Source: Mycobacterium sp. Aquia_213 (lineage in GTDB: Bacteria; Actinomycetota; Actinomycetes; Mycobacteriales; Mycobacteriaceae). From it: a stretch of 64,000 nucleotides of DNA. Location: contig NZ_CP113116.1 of the NCBI RefSeq assembly GCF_026625985.1, positions 3,720,001-3,784,000 of the forward strand, read 5' to 3'. Each line of letters opens with the position of its first letter. Position 1 is the first letter of the stretch. The notes below the pieces were generated by a model that was not told the origin of the DNA, did no database searches, and saw only the letters and a list, made by a program, of their open reading frames with translations. Of the stretch, positions 7,346-15,346 are shown in pieces. Position numbers and translations under genes: made by a program.

Positions 7346-9022
7346 TCAGCCTCCCCCGGCACTCGGAATGGCCTGCGGCGGTGGAACGCCGGCGATGACC
7401 GCACCCAAATTGAGCAGTGCTGGGTTTCCCTCACTCCAGTAGCTGCTGTGGGCCGCCACGCTCGGGGTCAGTCCGAGCGGGTCGCTGCTCGGTCCGGCCG
7501 CCGCGAACAATCGCGTCGCACCGAAGTCGTTAGCCGCGGGATCGTGGCCCAGCGTCATGTCGGTCACCAGCTCGATGATGTCATTGCGGGCCCGCATGGC
7601 ATAGACATTCGCACCAGGATCCAGACTCAGGTCGCCGGCATGCGCGACGAGCATGCCGGGGCTGCCGACCGCGACGACATTGTTGGCGTCGAGGTGATGC
7701 CCACCGGATGCGGCCGCACCGACCAACGTTGAGCCGTAGCTGTGCCCGATCACCGTGTCGATCGACGGCGCTCCCACGTGCGAGGCGCGCTGCCCGCTCT
7801 CGAAGGCATCCAACGCTCCCCCGCCCGCCCGGGCCCGATCGGGCCACGCCGCTTCGAAGAGATCCATCGGACGGTCGTAGCCCATCCAGGTCGTCACCGC
7901 CACATCGCCCGGCCGCAAGTTGGGGTCGGCCACCATCGCGGAGTTGTACATCGCCAGGGACTTCAGGTCGCTGCCCTCGAAGGCCGCGAGGTCTTGGCCG
8001 GTGCCGGGCACCAAGATCGCATTGCGCTTGGCGTAGTCGGGGTTTCCGATGGCCACCGCCCCGTGGCCCTGGTCATCGATCAGCCCGAGGTAGCGCCGCA
8101 CGCCGTCCTTGCGGTCCAACGCGGTCTGCACCGCCTGGTAGCCGTCGAGGCTGTGCCGGGCCGCCAGCAGTTGGGGGGCCAGCGCGTTGAATTCGCCGGT
8201 CGTCGCGTCGCTGTGATCACCCATATATATCTGGGCCGCCAGTTCGTCGACGCGATGCTGCAGACGGTCGGCGTCGGCCTGCGTTTGTTGCGCAAGCTCG
8301 GGCAGATGAAGCCGGTTGTAGTGATCCCTGCCGAGATGGTCCTGGGGATCCCACGGCATTCCGGGGTGATTGCCGATGTTGTGGTCCTGGCCGTAGATCC
8401 AGTCCTTCTCCTCCGGCGTGAGCTTGTTCCAGAGGTCGGCGAACTGCTTGGGATCCTGCGGCACCGGCTGTTCCAACGCCCGTTGCACGTCGGGCCGGTT
8501 GTCATGGGGCCCAGTCGGAATGGGTGCGTCGCCGTCGGCCATATTGATCGCCGTCGCCAACTCCTGGTCCACGGCGTTGGCCTCGGCCACGATCGCGTTC
8601 AACCGGGTCTGCAGCTCGGCACGCTGCGTCTGCATCTTCGCCCATTCGGCTGCGGTGTAACGCAATTGCGGAATCGCCACCACCTGGCTGGTCGCGGCGT
8701 CGACTTGTAGCCGAGCGGCGGCCGCGTCTGCGCGCAGCTTCGCGAGGTCGCCCTTGACCTTGTCGATTCCGCCGGCGGCCTGCTCGGCGGCCTGTGCGAC
8801 CGCGAGCGCCTCGTTCCCGTGCGCGTCGAGGTCTTGTCGAACTGCCGCGTTCTGGTGCGCGGCGGCTTCTCGGGATGCACCCTCCCAGGTGGCGAACACC
8901 GAGAGCGACGCCAACTCACGAGAGGTGCCGAACGCGCTCTGCGAGCGCGCGGACGCCGCGTGAAACACCTCGCGCACCGCTTCGGCGTTCCACCGGTCAA
9001 TGTCTGCGACCGATAAGGCCAT
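7346..9022 (-). CDS. DUF1023 alpha/beta hydrolase with WXG-like helical N-terminus
   Basis: This 558-residue protein combines a helical N-terminal domain of about 150 residues and a C-terminal alpha/beta hydrolase of the DUF1023 family. The N-terminal part contains a Trp-x-Gly turn (TWEG near residue 46) reminiscent of ESX substrates. The hydrolase has the nucleophile elbow GHSYGS and the oxyanion-side NAILVPGTG motif. DUF1023 proteins are common in mycobacteria and mostly uncharacterised; substrates are unknown. There is no Sec signal peptide. It is 12 bases downstream of the EspC-like gene and 2 bases upstream of the lipoprotein gene, suggesting that the small WXG protein may chaperone or co-export with it. 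That last point is inference. Confidence 0.8.
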   Translation of the reverse strand: MALSVADIDRWNAEAVREVFHAASARSQSAFGTSRELASLSVFATWEGASREAAAHQNAAVRQDLDAHGNEALAVAQAAEQAAGGIDKVKGDLAKLRADAAAARLQVDAATSQVVAIPQLRYTAAEWAKMQTQRAELQTRLNAIVAEANAVDQELATAINMADGDAPIPTGPHDNRPDVQRALEQPVPQDPKQFADLWNKLTPEEKDWIYGQDHNIGNHPGMPWDPQDHLGRDHYNRLHLPELAQQTQADADRLQHRVDELAAQIYMGDHSDATTGEFNALAPQLLAARHSLDGYQAVQTALDRKDGVRRYLGLIDDQGHGAVAIGNPDYAKRNAILVPGTGQDLAAFEGSDLKSLAMYNSAMVADPNLRPGDVAVTTWMGYDRPMDLFEAAWPDRARAGGGALDAFESGQRASHVGAPSIDTVIGHSYGSTLVGAAASGGHHLDANNVVAVGSPGMLVAHAGDLSLDPGANVYAMRARNDIIELVTDMTLGHDPAANDFGATRLFAAAGPSSDPLGLTPSVAAHSSYWSEGNPALLNLGAVIAGVPPPQAIPSAGGG

Positions 9023-9034
9023 ACCCCACTGTTC

Positions 9035-9361
9035 TCAGCCGCGCCCACTGAGCGCGGCGGCCCGGGCAGCAACATCGGCGAGTGCCTGCGCCCGCGCCGC
9101 CTCGGCGATCGCATGCTGGACCGCGGCGTCTTGCAGCGCGAATCCATGATCGCCGACCTTGCCCACCAACGCCTGTGACACCGGCAGCCACCGAGCCGCC
9201 CGCGCGCTCAGCGCGGTCGCCGATGTACCGGTCCACCCGTACTGAGCCGCCTCCATCCGGTTGTCGGCGGTCAGGAACCCCGCCGCCAGATCCTCGGCGT
9301 GACCGCTGACCTGCCTTCCCGAAGTCGTCAACTGCTCCACATCGATCTTGATGTCAGGCAC
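9035..9361 (-). CDS. EspC-like WXG100-superfamily protein
   Basis: The 108-residue all-helical protein has the helix-turn-helix hairpin of ESX-secreted small proteins, with the turn GWTG around residue 42-45. It fits the DUF2580/EspC-like group, which pair with larger partners for type VII secretion. GTG 9361 is chosen over an upstream ATG at 9397 because AGGGGG lies about 8 bases before it and it gives the usual length of about 100 residues. It leads the operon with the DUF1023 hydrolase and a lipoprotein. No ESX core genes are nearby, so the secretion route would be encoded elsewhere. Confidence 0.7.
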   Translation of the reverse strand: MPDIKIDVEQLTTSGRQVSGHAEDLAAGFLTADNRMEAAQYGWTGTSATALSARAARWLPVSQALVGKVGDHGFALQDAAVQHAIAEAARAQALADVAARAAALSGRG

Positions 9362-9397
9362 CGTCGGATCCCCCTCCCGGCTGGTGATAGGCCGCAA

Positions 9398-9764
9398 TCA
9401 AAGGCCCGCATCAGTAGCCGGAGCGTAGGCGCACCGGGCGCTGAACGCACTTCACCCCCGTCCAGCGGTCGCCGGCGACGGCCTACATGCCGACAGTTGT
9501 AACTTTCCGGGGTAAAGCGGCCCGTAGGTATGAATTCGCCGCTCGGCGCAGACTCGGGGAATTACTCATAACGGAACTTACGAGAGCGTCAAACTCGAAG
9601 GTATGGATTTGCCAAAGAGGGCAGACTTGACGATTTATCAAGACGTTATTGGTTGCCAACGATCGACGCCAAAGTCGCTGGAATTTCTTGATTTTGGCGG
9701 ATTAGATGTCTTAGGTTTGTGGTGCTCCGGGCGGAAATCATTAACGTTGCAGCGGGAGGGCAAA
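9398..9764. other. Gene-free stretch, 367 bp
   Basis: This intergenic region lies between the start of the WXG operon and a small plus-strand membrane peptide, so it should hold both promoters. The right half is noticeably more AT-rich. A TTGACG near 9627 and TTGATT near 9687 could be -35 elements, but no well-spaced -10 was found. I see no convincing gene in it. Confidence 0.4.
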
Positions 9765-9944
9765 ATGCAGACCATAGCGCTAGTAGTTGTGGCGATGATT
9801 GGCGCGTTCATGCTCGTATTCGGCTTCGGCAACGTTGGCTGCTTCAGCGAGTGCGCCGGCAACGCGAGCGGAATCAAGTGCTCTTCCTGCGACTCTCCGT
9901 CCGACGGCCAGACCAAGCTGGGCTACCACTACTCGGCCCACTAG
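9765..9944 (+). CDS. Small cysteine-rich membrane or secreted peptide, 59 aa
   Basis: The protein starts with a hydrophobic segment (QTIALVVVAMIGAFMLVFGF) that is either a signal anchor or signal peptide. It is followed by a hydrophilic tail containing four cysteines (CFSEC and CSSC) ending in a histidine-containing tail. ATG 9765 is chosen because GGGAGG lies 6 bases upstream; the frame is open further up but is not protein-like. Outside the membrane the cysteines could form disulphides or bind metal. A hairpin at 9955-9981 follows the stop. No family was recognised. Confidence 0.5.
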   Translation: MQTIALVVVAMIGAFMLVFGFGNVGCFSECAGNASGIKCSSCDSPSDGQTKLGYHYSAH

Positions 9945-9954
9945 CGCTTCCACG

Positions 9955-9981
9955 AGCACCGGCGAGTCAAACACCGGTGCT
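9955..9981 (+). terminator. Hairpin downstream of the 59-aa peptide gene
   Basis: AGCACCGG (9955-9962) pairs with CCGGTGCT (9974-9981) across an 11-base loop, starting 10 bases after the stop codon. There is no T-tract, as is common for mycobacterial terminator-like hairpins. Confidence 0.45.
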
Positions 9982-10006
9982 GAGCCTGCTCAGTCACCAG
10001 GCAATC

Positions 10007-10024
10007 TGCCGATCCCGATCGGCA
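10007..10024. repeat. 18-bp palindrome
   Basis: TGCCGATC and GATCGGCA are perfect inverted copies separated by two cytosines. It lies in the gene-free stretch, upstream of the phased AAGATC motifs, and could be a regulator-binding site. Confidence 0.4.
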
Positions 10025-10097
10025 TCACGATCTGTTCAGGTGCCATCAAAGCCAGGGCAACCTTTGCAATACAGTTCTGCCAATTTCCCCGACAATC

Positions 10098-10189
10098 ATG
10101 ATCGACCCGTGCGCTATCAAGATCGGATTAATCTGTAGTTAAGATCAGATAACTGCCAATCAAGATCATTCGCTCGGGAGACCAAGATC
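10098..10189. repeat. Helically phased AAGATC repeats
   Basis: The hexamer AAGATC occurs at 10119, 10141, 10162 and 10184, with a one-mismatch copy (ATGATC) at 10098. The start-to-start distances are 21, 22, 21 and 22 bases, close to two turns of B-DNA, so all copies would face the same side of the helix. Because the spacing alternates it cannot be an in-frame coding repeat. Between the hexamers the sequence is not conserved. This is compatible with a cooperative protein-binding array; the binding protein and the target gene are unknown. Confidence 0.5.
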
Positions 10190-10371
10190 GATCGCTGAGC
10201 ACGCATCGGGAAACATATGAATTCTCTCGAGCTGCCGATTTCGCCGGTACGCCGTGGCGAAGTGTGTGGTAATGCCCAGTCGCCTACTCCCGTGGGCGTC
10301 GGGGGAATTCGGGGCCCGATCAAGCGGCCACAGAGTTCATGGATCGCTCACCGCACTTGGGTGGCGCGCAA

Positions 10372-10464
10372 TTACCCGATGGCCAATCCGCCGGTGGCGA
10401 TGATCGCCAGAACCAGCTGCGGGCCACCCCAATGGTCTTGACAGACAAGAGAATTCGACAGCAC
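10372..10464 (-). CDS. Doubtful 30-aa hydrophobic peptide
   Basis: A GTG-initiated frame encodes a short peptide ending in one hydrophobic helix (GGPQLVLAIIATGGLAIG). Small membrane peptides of this size exist in mycobacteria, but there is only a weak GGGA before the start and no recognised homolog. It may be chance. Confidence 0.2.
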   Translation of the reverse strand: MLSNSLVCQDHWGGPQLVLAIIATGGLAIG

Positions 10465-10540
10465 TCCCGTACGATCGCCGCTGCGGCATGAGAATTCGCG
10501 CTTCGCCGTATTGAGAGTGTCAGCCGAAAAATTAAGTGAA

Positions 10541-10570
10541 GCGGCCACCGAGGATCCTCCCGGTGGCCGC
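10541..10570 (-). terminator. 10-bp GC-rich hairpin
   Basis: GCGGCCACCG (10541-10550) pairs perfectly with CGGTGGCCGC (10561-10570) around a loop that itself contains the palindrome GAGGATCCTC. It lies about 155 bases beyond the stop of the minus-strand VOC gene and probably terminates leftward transcription. Confidence 0.5.
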
Positions 10571-10727
10571 CTCGTCGGCCATTAAATGATGCTAGCTTTC
10601 GGTCGCGATTCGCGTGCCGTTTTCGCAAGTTCTTGCCGAGATCTGAAACTCGCAGCACAGACGCCCACAACAGCGCAGGTCACGGCCCCCGGCGGCGGTA
10701 CGTGATGCTGTTGTGGCTGCGGGTCTT

Positions 10728-11081
10728 TCAGCGAGCCAGCGGCTTGTAGAACACCAAGCCGTTGCCCTTGTTGTCGTAGACCACGGCACGGCGTTCGTGG
10801 GCATCGTCGTACGGGCCCTTCACGATGCCGCCACCGCTGGCCTCAACCGCCTTGGCCGCCGCATCGACATCAGCGGTCTTGATTCCGACGACGACCTGCC
10901 CGGGTATGGGATGGTCCACATCGGTCGCCAGTGCGAGGGTGACCGGGCCACCGTCGAGAGCCGCGAAATGGGCGCCATCGCGGAATTTCAGTGGCATTCC
11001 CAAGGTCTCGCTGTAGAACCGGATCGATTCGTCCAAGTCGTCGGTCGACAAGATGATCATCTTTACTTCGTGCTCGCTCAT
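10728..11081 (-). CDS. VOC (glyoxalase/bleomycin resistance fold) protein
   Basis: The 117-residue protein has the paired beta-alpha-beta-beta-beta modules of the vicinal oxygen chelate superfamily: ILSTDDLDESIRFYSETLGM in the first and KTADVDAAAKAVEASGG in the second. Members are metal-dependent lyases, isomerases, dioxygenases or drug-binding proteins; the substrate cannot be told from sequence. ATG 11081 is fixed by AGGAGG six bases upstream. It stands alone between a gene-free stretch and the GtrA-like gene on the same strand. A cytoplasmic detoxification role is a family-level guess only. Confidence 0.8.
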   Translation of the reverse strand: MSEHEVKMIILSTDDLDESIRFYSETLGMPLKFRDGAHFAALDGGPVTLALATDVDHPIPGQVVVGIKTADVDAAAKAVEASGGGIVKGPYDDAHERRAVVYDNKGNGLVFYKPLAR

Positions 11082-11134
11082 CGGGTGCCTCCTGTGCACT
11101 GAGTTTCCACCCTAGGCAGCAATCGTGCCCCGGG

Positions 11135-11608
11135 TCAGCGGCGGAAGACCACCCATCGCATCGCGCTGTACATGTACACCGCTTCGCACAGGCCCGCCAC
11201 GATTCGCGACAGCTGGTATTGCAGCCCGATGGCCGACAACAGCGTGGTCACCCCGAGGATGAAAGCCAGGTAGTTGATGACGACCACCACGACATAGACG
11301 GCGACCTGGGACCCGACCGCGCCGTGGGACTGAAAGTTGAAGGTGCGGTTGAGCACGTAGCTGAGCGCAAACGCGCACGCGTAAGCGACCGAGACCGCGA
11401 TCGGCACCGCAAGGTCGAGCCCGTCACGCAGCGTGGTGAGCAGCGCCAGATCGACGCTGAAGGTGAAGCCGTTGATCACGCAGAAGCCGAGAAAAGTCGG
11501 TGCGATCACCGAGCCGAGCCCGAACGGAAGCCGGCTGACCACGACCTCGCAGAACTTGTGGAATCGGTCGACCGGGCGCGCCCTGTTGACCTGCGATTCG
11601 GCTGTCAC
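11135..11608 (-). CDS. GtrA-family membrane protein
   Basis: The 157-residue protein has four predicted membrane helices and the family's conserved core (FALSYVLNRTFNFQS) and C-terminal R-W-V-V-F motif (MRWVVFRR). GtrA-like proteins are thought to help move polyprenyl-linked sugars across the membrane or assist glycosyltransferases that modify cell-wall polymers. The start is a GTG at 11608. It lies near, but not in an operon with, the envelope-glycan genes further right, which agrees with an envelope role. Confidence 0.8.
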   Translation of the reverse strand: MTAESQVNRARPVDRFHKFCEVVVSRLPFGLGSVIAPTFLGFCVINGFTFSVDLALLTTLRDGLDLAVPIAVSVAYACAFALSYVLNRTFNFQSHGAVGSQVAVYVVVVVINYLAFILGVTTLLSAIGLQYQLSRIVAGLCEAVYMYSAMRWVVFRR

Positions 11609-11677
11609 GCGGCTACCGTCCCATGACCGGGTATCCGCGACGTGATCAGTTGGCCAACTCTTCGCTCGCCGGGCGCA

Positions 11678-13615
11678 TCACTTCGCGGGCAGCTTCACGA
11701 CCCGGTCGCCGGTGTAGTCGGTGATGTAGATGTTGACGGCCTTGTCCACCGCGATACCGCTGGGGTGGTTGAGCCCGACGAAGGGCAGCACGCTCTGCCG
11801 CTGTGTCCCGGCCTCCATCTTGAGCACCCGGTTATTCGTGTAGTCGGTGACAAAGATGTCGCCCCCGCTGTCCACCGCAACACCGCTGGGGTCCCCGGGG
11901 GTGAACAGGCCGCTGAACGGCACCACGGACTGGGTGGTCGAGTCGGCCGCCAACATCACCACCCGGCTGTTGCCCGAGTCGGCGATGTAGACGTTGCGCG
12001 CGTTGTCCAGCCCCACGCCCTCGGGCCCGTTGAGGCCGGTGAACGGCAACTCGATCGGGGTGTTCGAGCCGGGGGCCAGCTCCAGCACCCGATTGGCGTC
12101 GGTGTCAGCGAGATAGAGAGCACCCGCATCGTCCGTCGAAACACCCTGGGGCCGGTGCAGGCCGGTGAACGGCAGCTCGATCGGGGTGTTCGAGCCGGCC
12201 GCCAGCTTCAGCACCCGATTGTTGTTGGTGTCAGCGACATACAGGTTGCCGGCGTTATCCGCCGCCACGCCCTCGGGCGAGTTGAGACCCGGAAAGGGCA
12301 GCTCGATCGCCGTGCTCGAGCCCGCCGGCAGCTTCAGCACCCGATTGTTGGCGTCGTCGGCGACATAGACGTTGCCGGAGGTGTCCACCTCCACATCGGC
12401 TGGGTGACCAAGCCCGTTGAACGGCAACGTGACTTGCGGGCCGTAGGGAGGACCGCGGTGCTGGGCGGGCGCCGCGGTCCGCGGGCCGTGCAGCCACACG
12501 GCGATCACCACGGCAGCGACAACGACAACCACCGTCAGCAGGGCAGCCGGAATCACGATGACCGGCCGGCGCCACCACCGGCGCGGCGGGCCCTCGTCGT
12601 CGGGTTGCGGCAGCTCGAAGGGTTCCCCCCAGTCGGGCGGTTCGTCGGCAGGCGGAGCTGGGGGCGCCGCGAAATCCGGGTCGCCGGCCGGCGGGACCCG
12701 CGGTTCCATCGGCGGCAGGGCCGGCTCCTCGTAGTACGGGGCGGCCGGGGCCTGCGGTGGGGGCATCGGCGGGGGTGCGTCCCGACGGTGTCGGTCGGCC
12801 GGTGCGGTGATGGCGTCGCGGGCGGCGTGGGCCAGCTCGACGGCGGTGGCATACCGGTTGGCGGGGTCTTTGGCCATGCCGGTGGCGATGACGTCGTCGA
12901 GGCGCGGGGGCACGCCGCGCTGGGTGACAGACGGTCGAGGCGGCGGCGTGCTCAGGTGCGCGGCGAACAGCCACGTGTCGCCGGCGAAGGGCGGCTGTCC
13001 GGTCAGGCATTCGTAGAGCACGCAGGCCAGCGAGTAGACGTCGGCGCGGGGGTCGGCCTCGCGAGCCCCGGATCGCTCGGGCGCCATGTAGTGCCAGCTG
13101 GCTATCTCGTTGTCGGAGTTCGACAATCGCGTTTCGTACCAGGGCGCCAAACGGGCGATCCCGACGTCGACCAGATAGGCGAAGTCGTCGCGATCGAGCA
13201 GGATGTTGGAGGGTTTGACGTCGCCGTGCACCAGACGGACCGCGTGCGCGGCGTGCAACGCCTCGGCCACCTGCTCGATGATGTGCACGGCGCGGGCCGG
13301 CTCGACCGGCCCGTCGGCCAACACCTGTTTGAGGTTGCGGCCTTCGATCAGCTCCATGTCGATATACAGGTGCTGGTCGATCTCGCCGAAATCGTGGATC
13401 GGAATGATGTGCGGGTTGTTCAGCCGTGCGGCCGCGGTCACTTCCCGGCGGAACTGCTCCGCGATCGCGGGATCGGCGGCAAGCTGTGGCGGAAGCAGCT
13501 TGATCGCGGCAGTGCGGTCGGCGATGTCGGTGTCATAGGCGCGCCACACCTCCCCCAGGTCGCCCCGGCCCAACAACTCGACGAGCCGATAGCGACCAAA
13601 CCCCTTTCCCTCCAC
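11678..13615 (-). CDS. PknD-like transmembrane Ser/Thr kinase with NHL beta-propeller sensor, altered catalytic motifs
   Basis: The 645-residue protein has an intracellular kinase domain (1-270), a proline-rich juxtamembrane linker, one membrane helix (about 348-370) and six NHL repeats forming an extracellular beta-propeller, as in M. tuberculosis PknD. The nucleotide loop is GRGDLG (16-21) and Lys39 is the VAIK lysine. The catalytic loop is HGDVKPSN (130-137) instead of HRD, and the metal-binding motif is DVG (150-152) instead of DFG. It is therefore a non-RD kinase, possibly not activated by loop phosphorylation, or of weak activity. The propeller should sense an extracellular ligand. It stands alone on the minus strand, facing a long intergenic region. 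Confidence 0.85.
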   Translation of the reverse strand: MEGKGFGRYRLVELLGRGDLGEVWRAYDTDIADRTAAIKLLPPQLAADPAIAEQFRREVTAAARLNNPHIIPIHDFGEIDQHLYIDMELIEGRNLKQVLADGPVEPARAVHIIEQVAEALHAAHAVRLVHGDVKPSNILLDRDDFAYLVDVGIARLAPWYETRLSNSDNEIASWHYMAPERSGAREADPRADVYSLACVLYECLTGQPPFAGDTWLFAAHLSTPPPRPSVTQRGVPPRLDDVIATGMAKDPANRYATAVELAHAARDAITAPADRHRRDAPPPMPPPQAPAAPYYEEPALPPMEPRVPPAGDPDFAAPPAPPADEPPDWGEPFELPQPDDEGPPRRWWRRPVIVIPAALLTVVVVVAAVVIAVWLHGPRTAAPAQHRGPPYGPQVTLPFNGLGHPADVEVDTSGNVYVADDANNRVLKLPAGSSTAIELPFPGLNSPEGVAADNAGNLYVADTNNNRVLKLAAGSNTPIELPFTGLHRPQGVSTDDAGALYLADTDANRVLELAPGSNTPIELPFTGLNGPEGVGLDNARNVYIADSGNSRVVMLAADSTTQSVVPFSGLFTPGDPSGVAVDSGGDIFVTDYTNNRVLKMEAGTQRQSVLPFVGLNHPSGIAVDKAVNIYITDYTGDRVVKLPAK

Positions 13616-13843
13616 CGGCTCACCATACCCAGCCGGGTACGTATTGGGATGTCACGGCCGGGCCGTCTTCCGGCAGGTGTCGAAAGCGAGCCGCCTGCGG
13701 TATCCGGTTCCCCCACACGGTGATTGGGATCGACGCCGCCTGGAGCGTTCAGCAAACTTTCACTCGAATAACATCACGGTCACCAAAAGCGACTGATGGC
13801 GACCCGAAATGCCCACAACGGCCTCGGACCCGAAGTGGCCGGT

Positions 13844-14188
13844 CTACGACTTGGGCGCTTTTTGGGCGTCGATATCCATGTCCGGGCAGAACGCCTCGAC
13901 CGCGGCGAAGGCGATCACCTTCGTCTGCTGCTGGCTGTAGCCCATGTTCTGAATACGCTGCAGGGCCTGATCCGGTGGGAGGAGGTTGTTGCGCAGCTCG
14001 TTGCACAGATTCGTCCCTATGTGGACGATCGAGTCGTGGTTGGCGTACTTGATGTTGTTCTGGTCGAGGTAGGAGATGTAGTCGGCCGTGTTTTCCGGCT
14101 CAGCGTTCGCGACTGCTGGCACTGACCACAGCAGTGCGGACAGGGCGATGGAGGACGCCGCTAGTGCTGTTTTCATGGATCTGAGCAT
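13844..14188 (-). CDS. DUF732 secreted protein
   Basis: The protein has an N-terminal signal peptide (MKTALAASSIALSALLWSVP, then AxA-type cleavage) and a mature DUF732 domain of about 80 residues with two cysteines (LCNEL and FCPD) likely to form a disulphide. DUF732 proteins are small exported mycobacterial proteins of unknown function. ATG 14188 or ATG 14176 may be used; the second gives the more typical signal peptide. It is the first of three DUF732 genes within 9 kb. It is divergent from the polysaccharide deacetylase gene. Confidence 0.8.
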   Translation of the reverse strand: MLRSMKTALAASSIALSALLWSVPAVANAEPENTADYISYLDQNNIKYANHDSIVHIGTNLCNELRNNLLPPDQALQRIQNMGYSQQQTKVIAFAAVEAFCPDMDIDAQKAPKS

Positions 14189-14313
14189 AGAATCACGCCC
14201 GAACTTTTACGTGAACTACAAGCAAACGACAGCCCTCACGACCCGCCGCAGCAAAAATCGACAGCGCGAGTTGCCACGCCGATTCGACCAGGATCGCTAG
14301 AGTTCCCGAGTTA

Positions 14314-15342
14314 ATGGCAAGACTGACCGACCTCGCCCCTCCCGCGACCCGGGCGACCGTCAAGAACATCGCGGCCGGGATGCTCTGCGCCGCCGGCGTA
14401 CCGGCGTTGGCCCGGCGGCGTCACCGCGATGCGCTCGCGATCGTCATGTTCCATGGCGTGGAAGACGAACCGCTGTCGCCGGCGTGCTGGCATGTACTGG
14501 ACTCGGCCAGGTATCGCCGTCAACTCGAATACATCCGCGAGCACTTCAACGTCCTGCCGCTCGAGGAGGCCCTCGAACGGCTTGCCGCGGGGACGTTGCC
14601 GCCGCGCGCGATGGCGATCACCTTCGACGACGGCACCCGCAACCTCGCCACGCACGCGGTCCCGGTGCTGCGCGAGCTGGGGTTGCCCGCGGCGGTGTTC
14701 CTGGCGACCGGCCCGATGGGGAGCGACGAAACCCTTTGGCCCGACCGGCTTTGGCTGGCGATCGCACGCACCAGCGCGACCGAGGCCGATCTGAGCGCGC
14801 TCGGTCTGGGCACTCGCTCGCTCGACGGGACGGCCAGCCGTGGCGCTGTCTATGCGGCCGCGGTCGCCCGGCTGAAAGACTTGGCCGACGCACAACGGAT
14901 CGCGGTGCTGGACGAGATTCTCGGCGCACTGGACGACGGCGGCGCCGGTGGTCCGTTCCGGATGCTGTCCTGGGACGAAGCACGTGAGATGGCCGACGAC
15001 GGTCTGGTGACGCTCTATCCGCACACGGTGACTCACCCGATCCTGGCCCGCTGCAACGACGACAAGGTCGAGCGGGAGATCGCGGATTCGTGTGCGACGC
15101 TGGAGCGTGAAACCGGTCTCACCCCAACGATTTTCGCTTACCCGAATGGGCGCCTGCAAGATTTCGATGCCCGCGCGAAGGACGCCTTGCGCCGCCGCGG
15201 GGTGCGCTGGGCGCTGTCGACGACATTGGGTTTCGCCGATCGTGGCTGCGACCCGATGGCGTTGCCGCGGTTGGCGGTGGGCAGCGATTCGTCGTTCGGC
15301 TACTTCCGACTGATGGTCTCGGGCGGGCTGCCCCGCCGTTAG
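14314..15342 (+). CDS. Polysaccharide deacetylase (NodB-type)
   Basis: This 342-residue protein carries the NodB homology domain of carbohydrate esterase family 4. The metal and catalytic motif TFDDG is at 103-107, and the second motif HTVTHP supplies His237 and His241; a C-terminal FAYPNGR strand completes the site. Such enzymes remove acetyl groups from N-acetylated sugars in peptidoglycan or other surface glycans. The N-terminus is weakly hydrophobic (AAGMLCAAGVPALA) but is not a clear signal peptide. It converges on a GT4 glycosyltransferase 4 bases away, and a second glycosyltransferase lies nearby, indicating an envelope glycan role. Confidence 0.85.
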   Translation: MARLTDLAPPATRATVKNIAAGMLCAAGVPALARRRHRDALAIVMFHGVEDEPLSPACWHVLDSARYRRQLEYIREHFNVLPLEEALERLAAGTLPPRAMAITFDDGTRNLATHAVPVLRELGLPAAVFLATGPMGSDETLWPDRLWLAIARTSATEADLSALGLGTRSLDGTASRGAVYAAAVARLKDLADAQRIAVLDEILGALDDGGAGGPFRMLSWDEAREMADDGLVTLYPHTVTHPILARCNDDKVEREIADSCATLERETGLTPTIFAYPNGRLQDFDARAKDALRRRGVRWALSTTLGFADRGCDPMALPRLAVGSDSSFGYFRLMVSGGLPRR

Positions 15343-15346
15343 CGCG

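Larger units (their letters stand above)
9982..10727. other. Largely gene-free stretch, about 750 bp
   Basis: No convincing conserved gene was found here. It contains an 18-bp palindrome at 10007-10024, the phased AAGATC motifs at 10098-10189, a doubtful 30-codon hydrophobic ORF on the minus strand (10372-10464) and a GC-rich hairpin at 10541-10570. A minus-strand frame near 10593-10690 reads a short cysteine-rich peptide (CCGRLCCEFQISARTCENG) but has no good start codon, so it is not listed as a gene. Confidence 0.4.

Noticed and set aside
10217..10441. 74-aa plus-strand open frame in the gene-free stretch
   Set aside because: No ribosome site, no signal or domain, and the composition resembles non-coding sequence.
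11642..13723. 693-aa plus-strand open frame opposite the kinase gene
   Set aside because: It mirrors the NHL repeats in reverse and lacks a start signal; the kinase on the minus strand is unambiguous.
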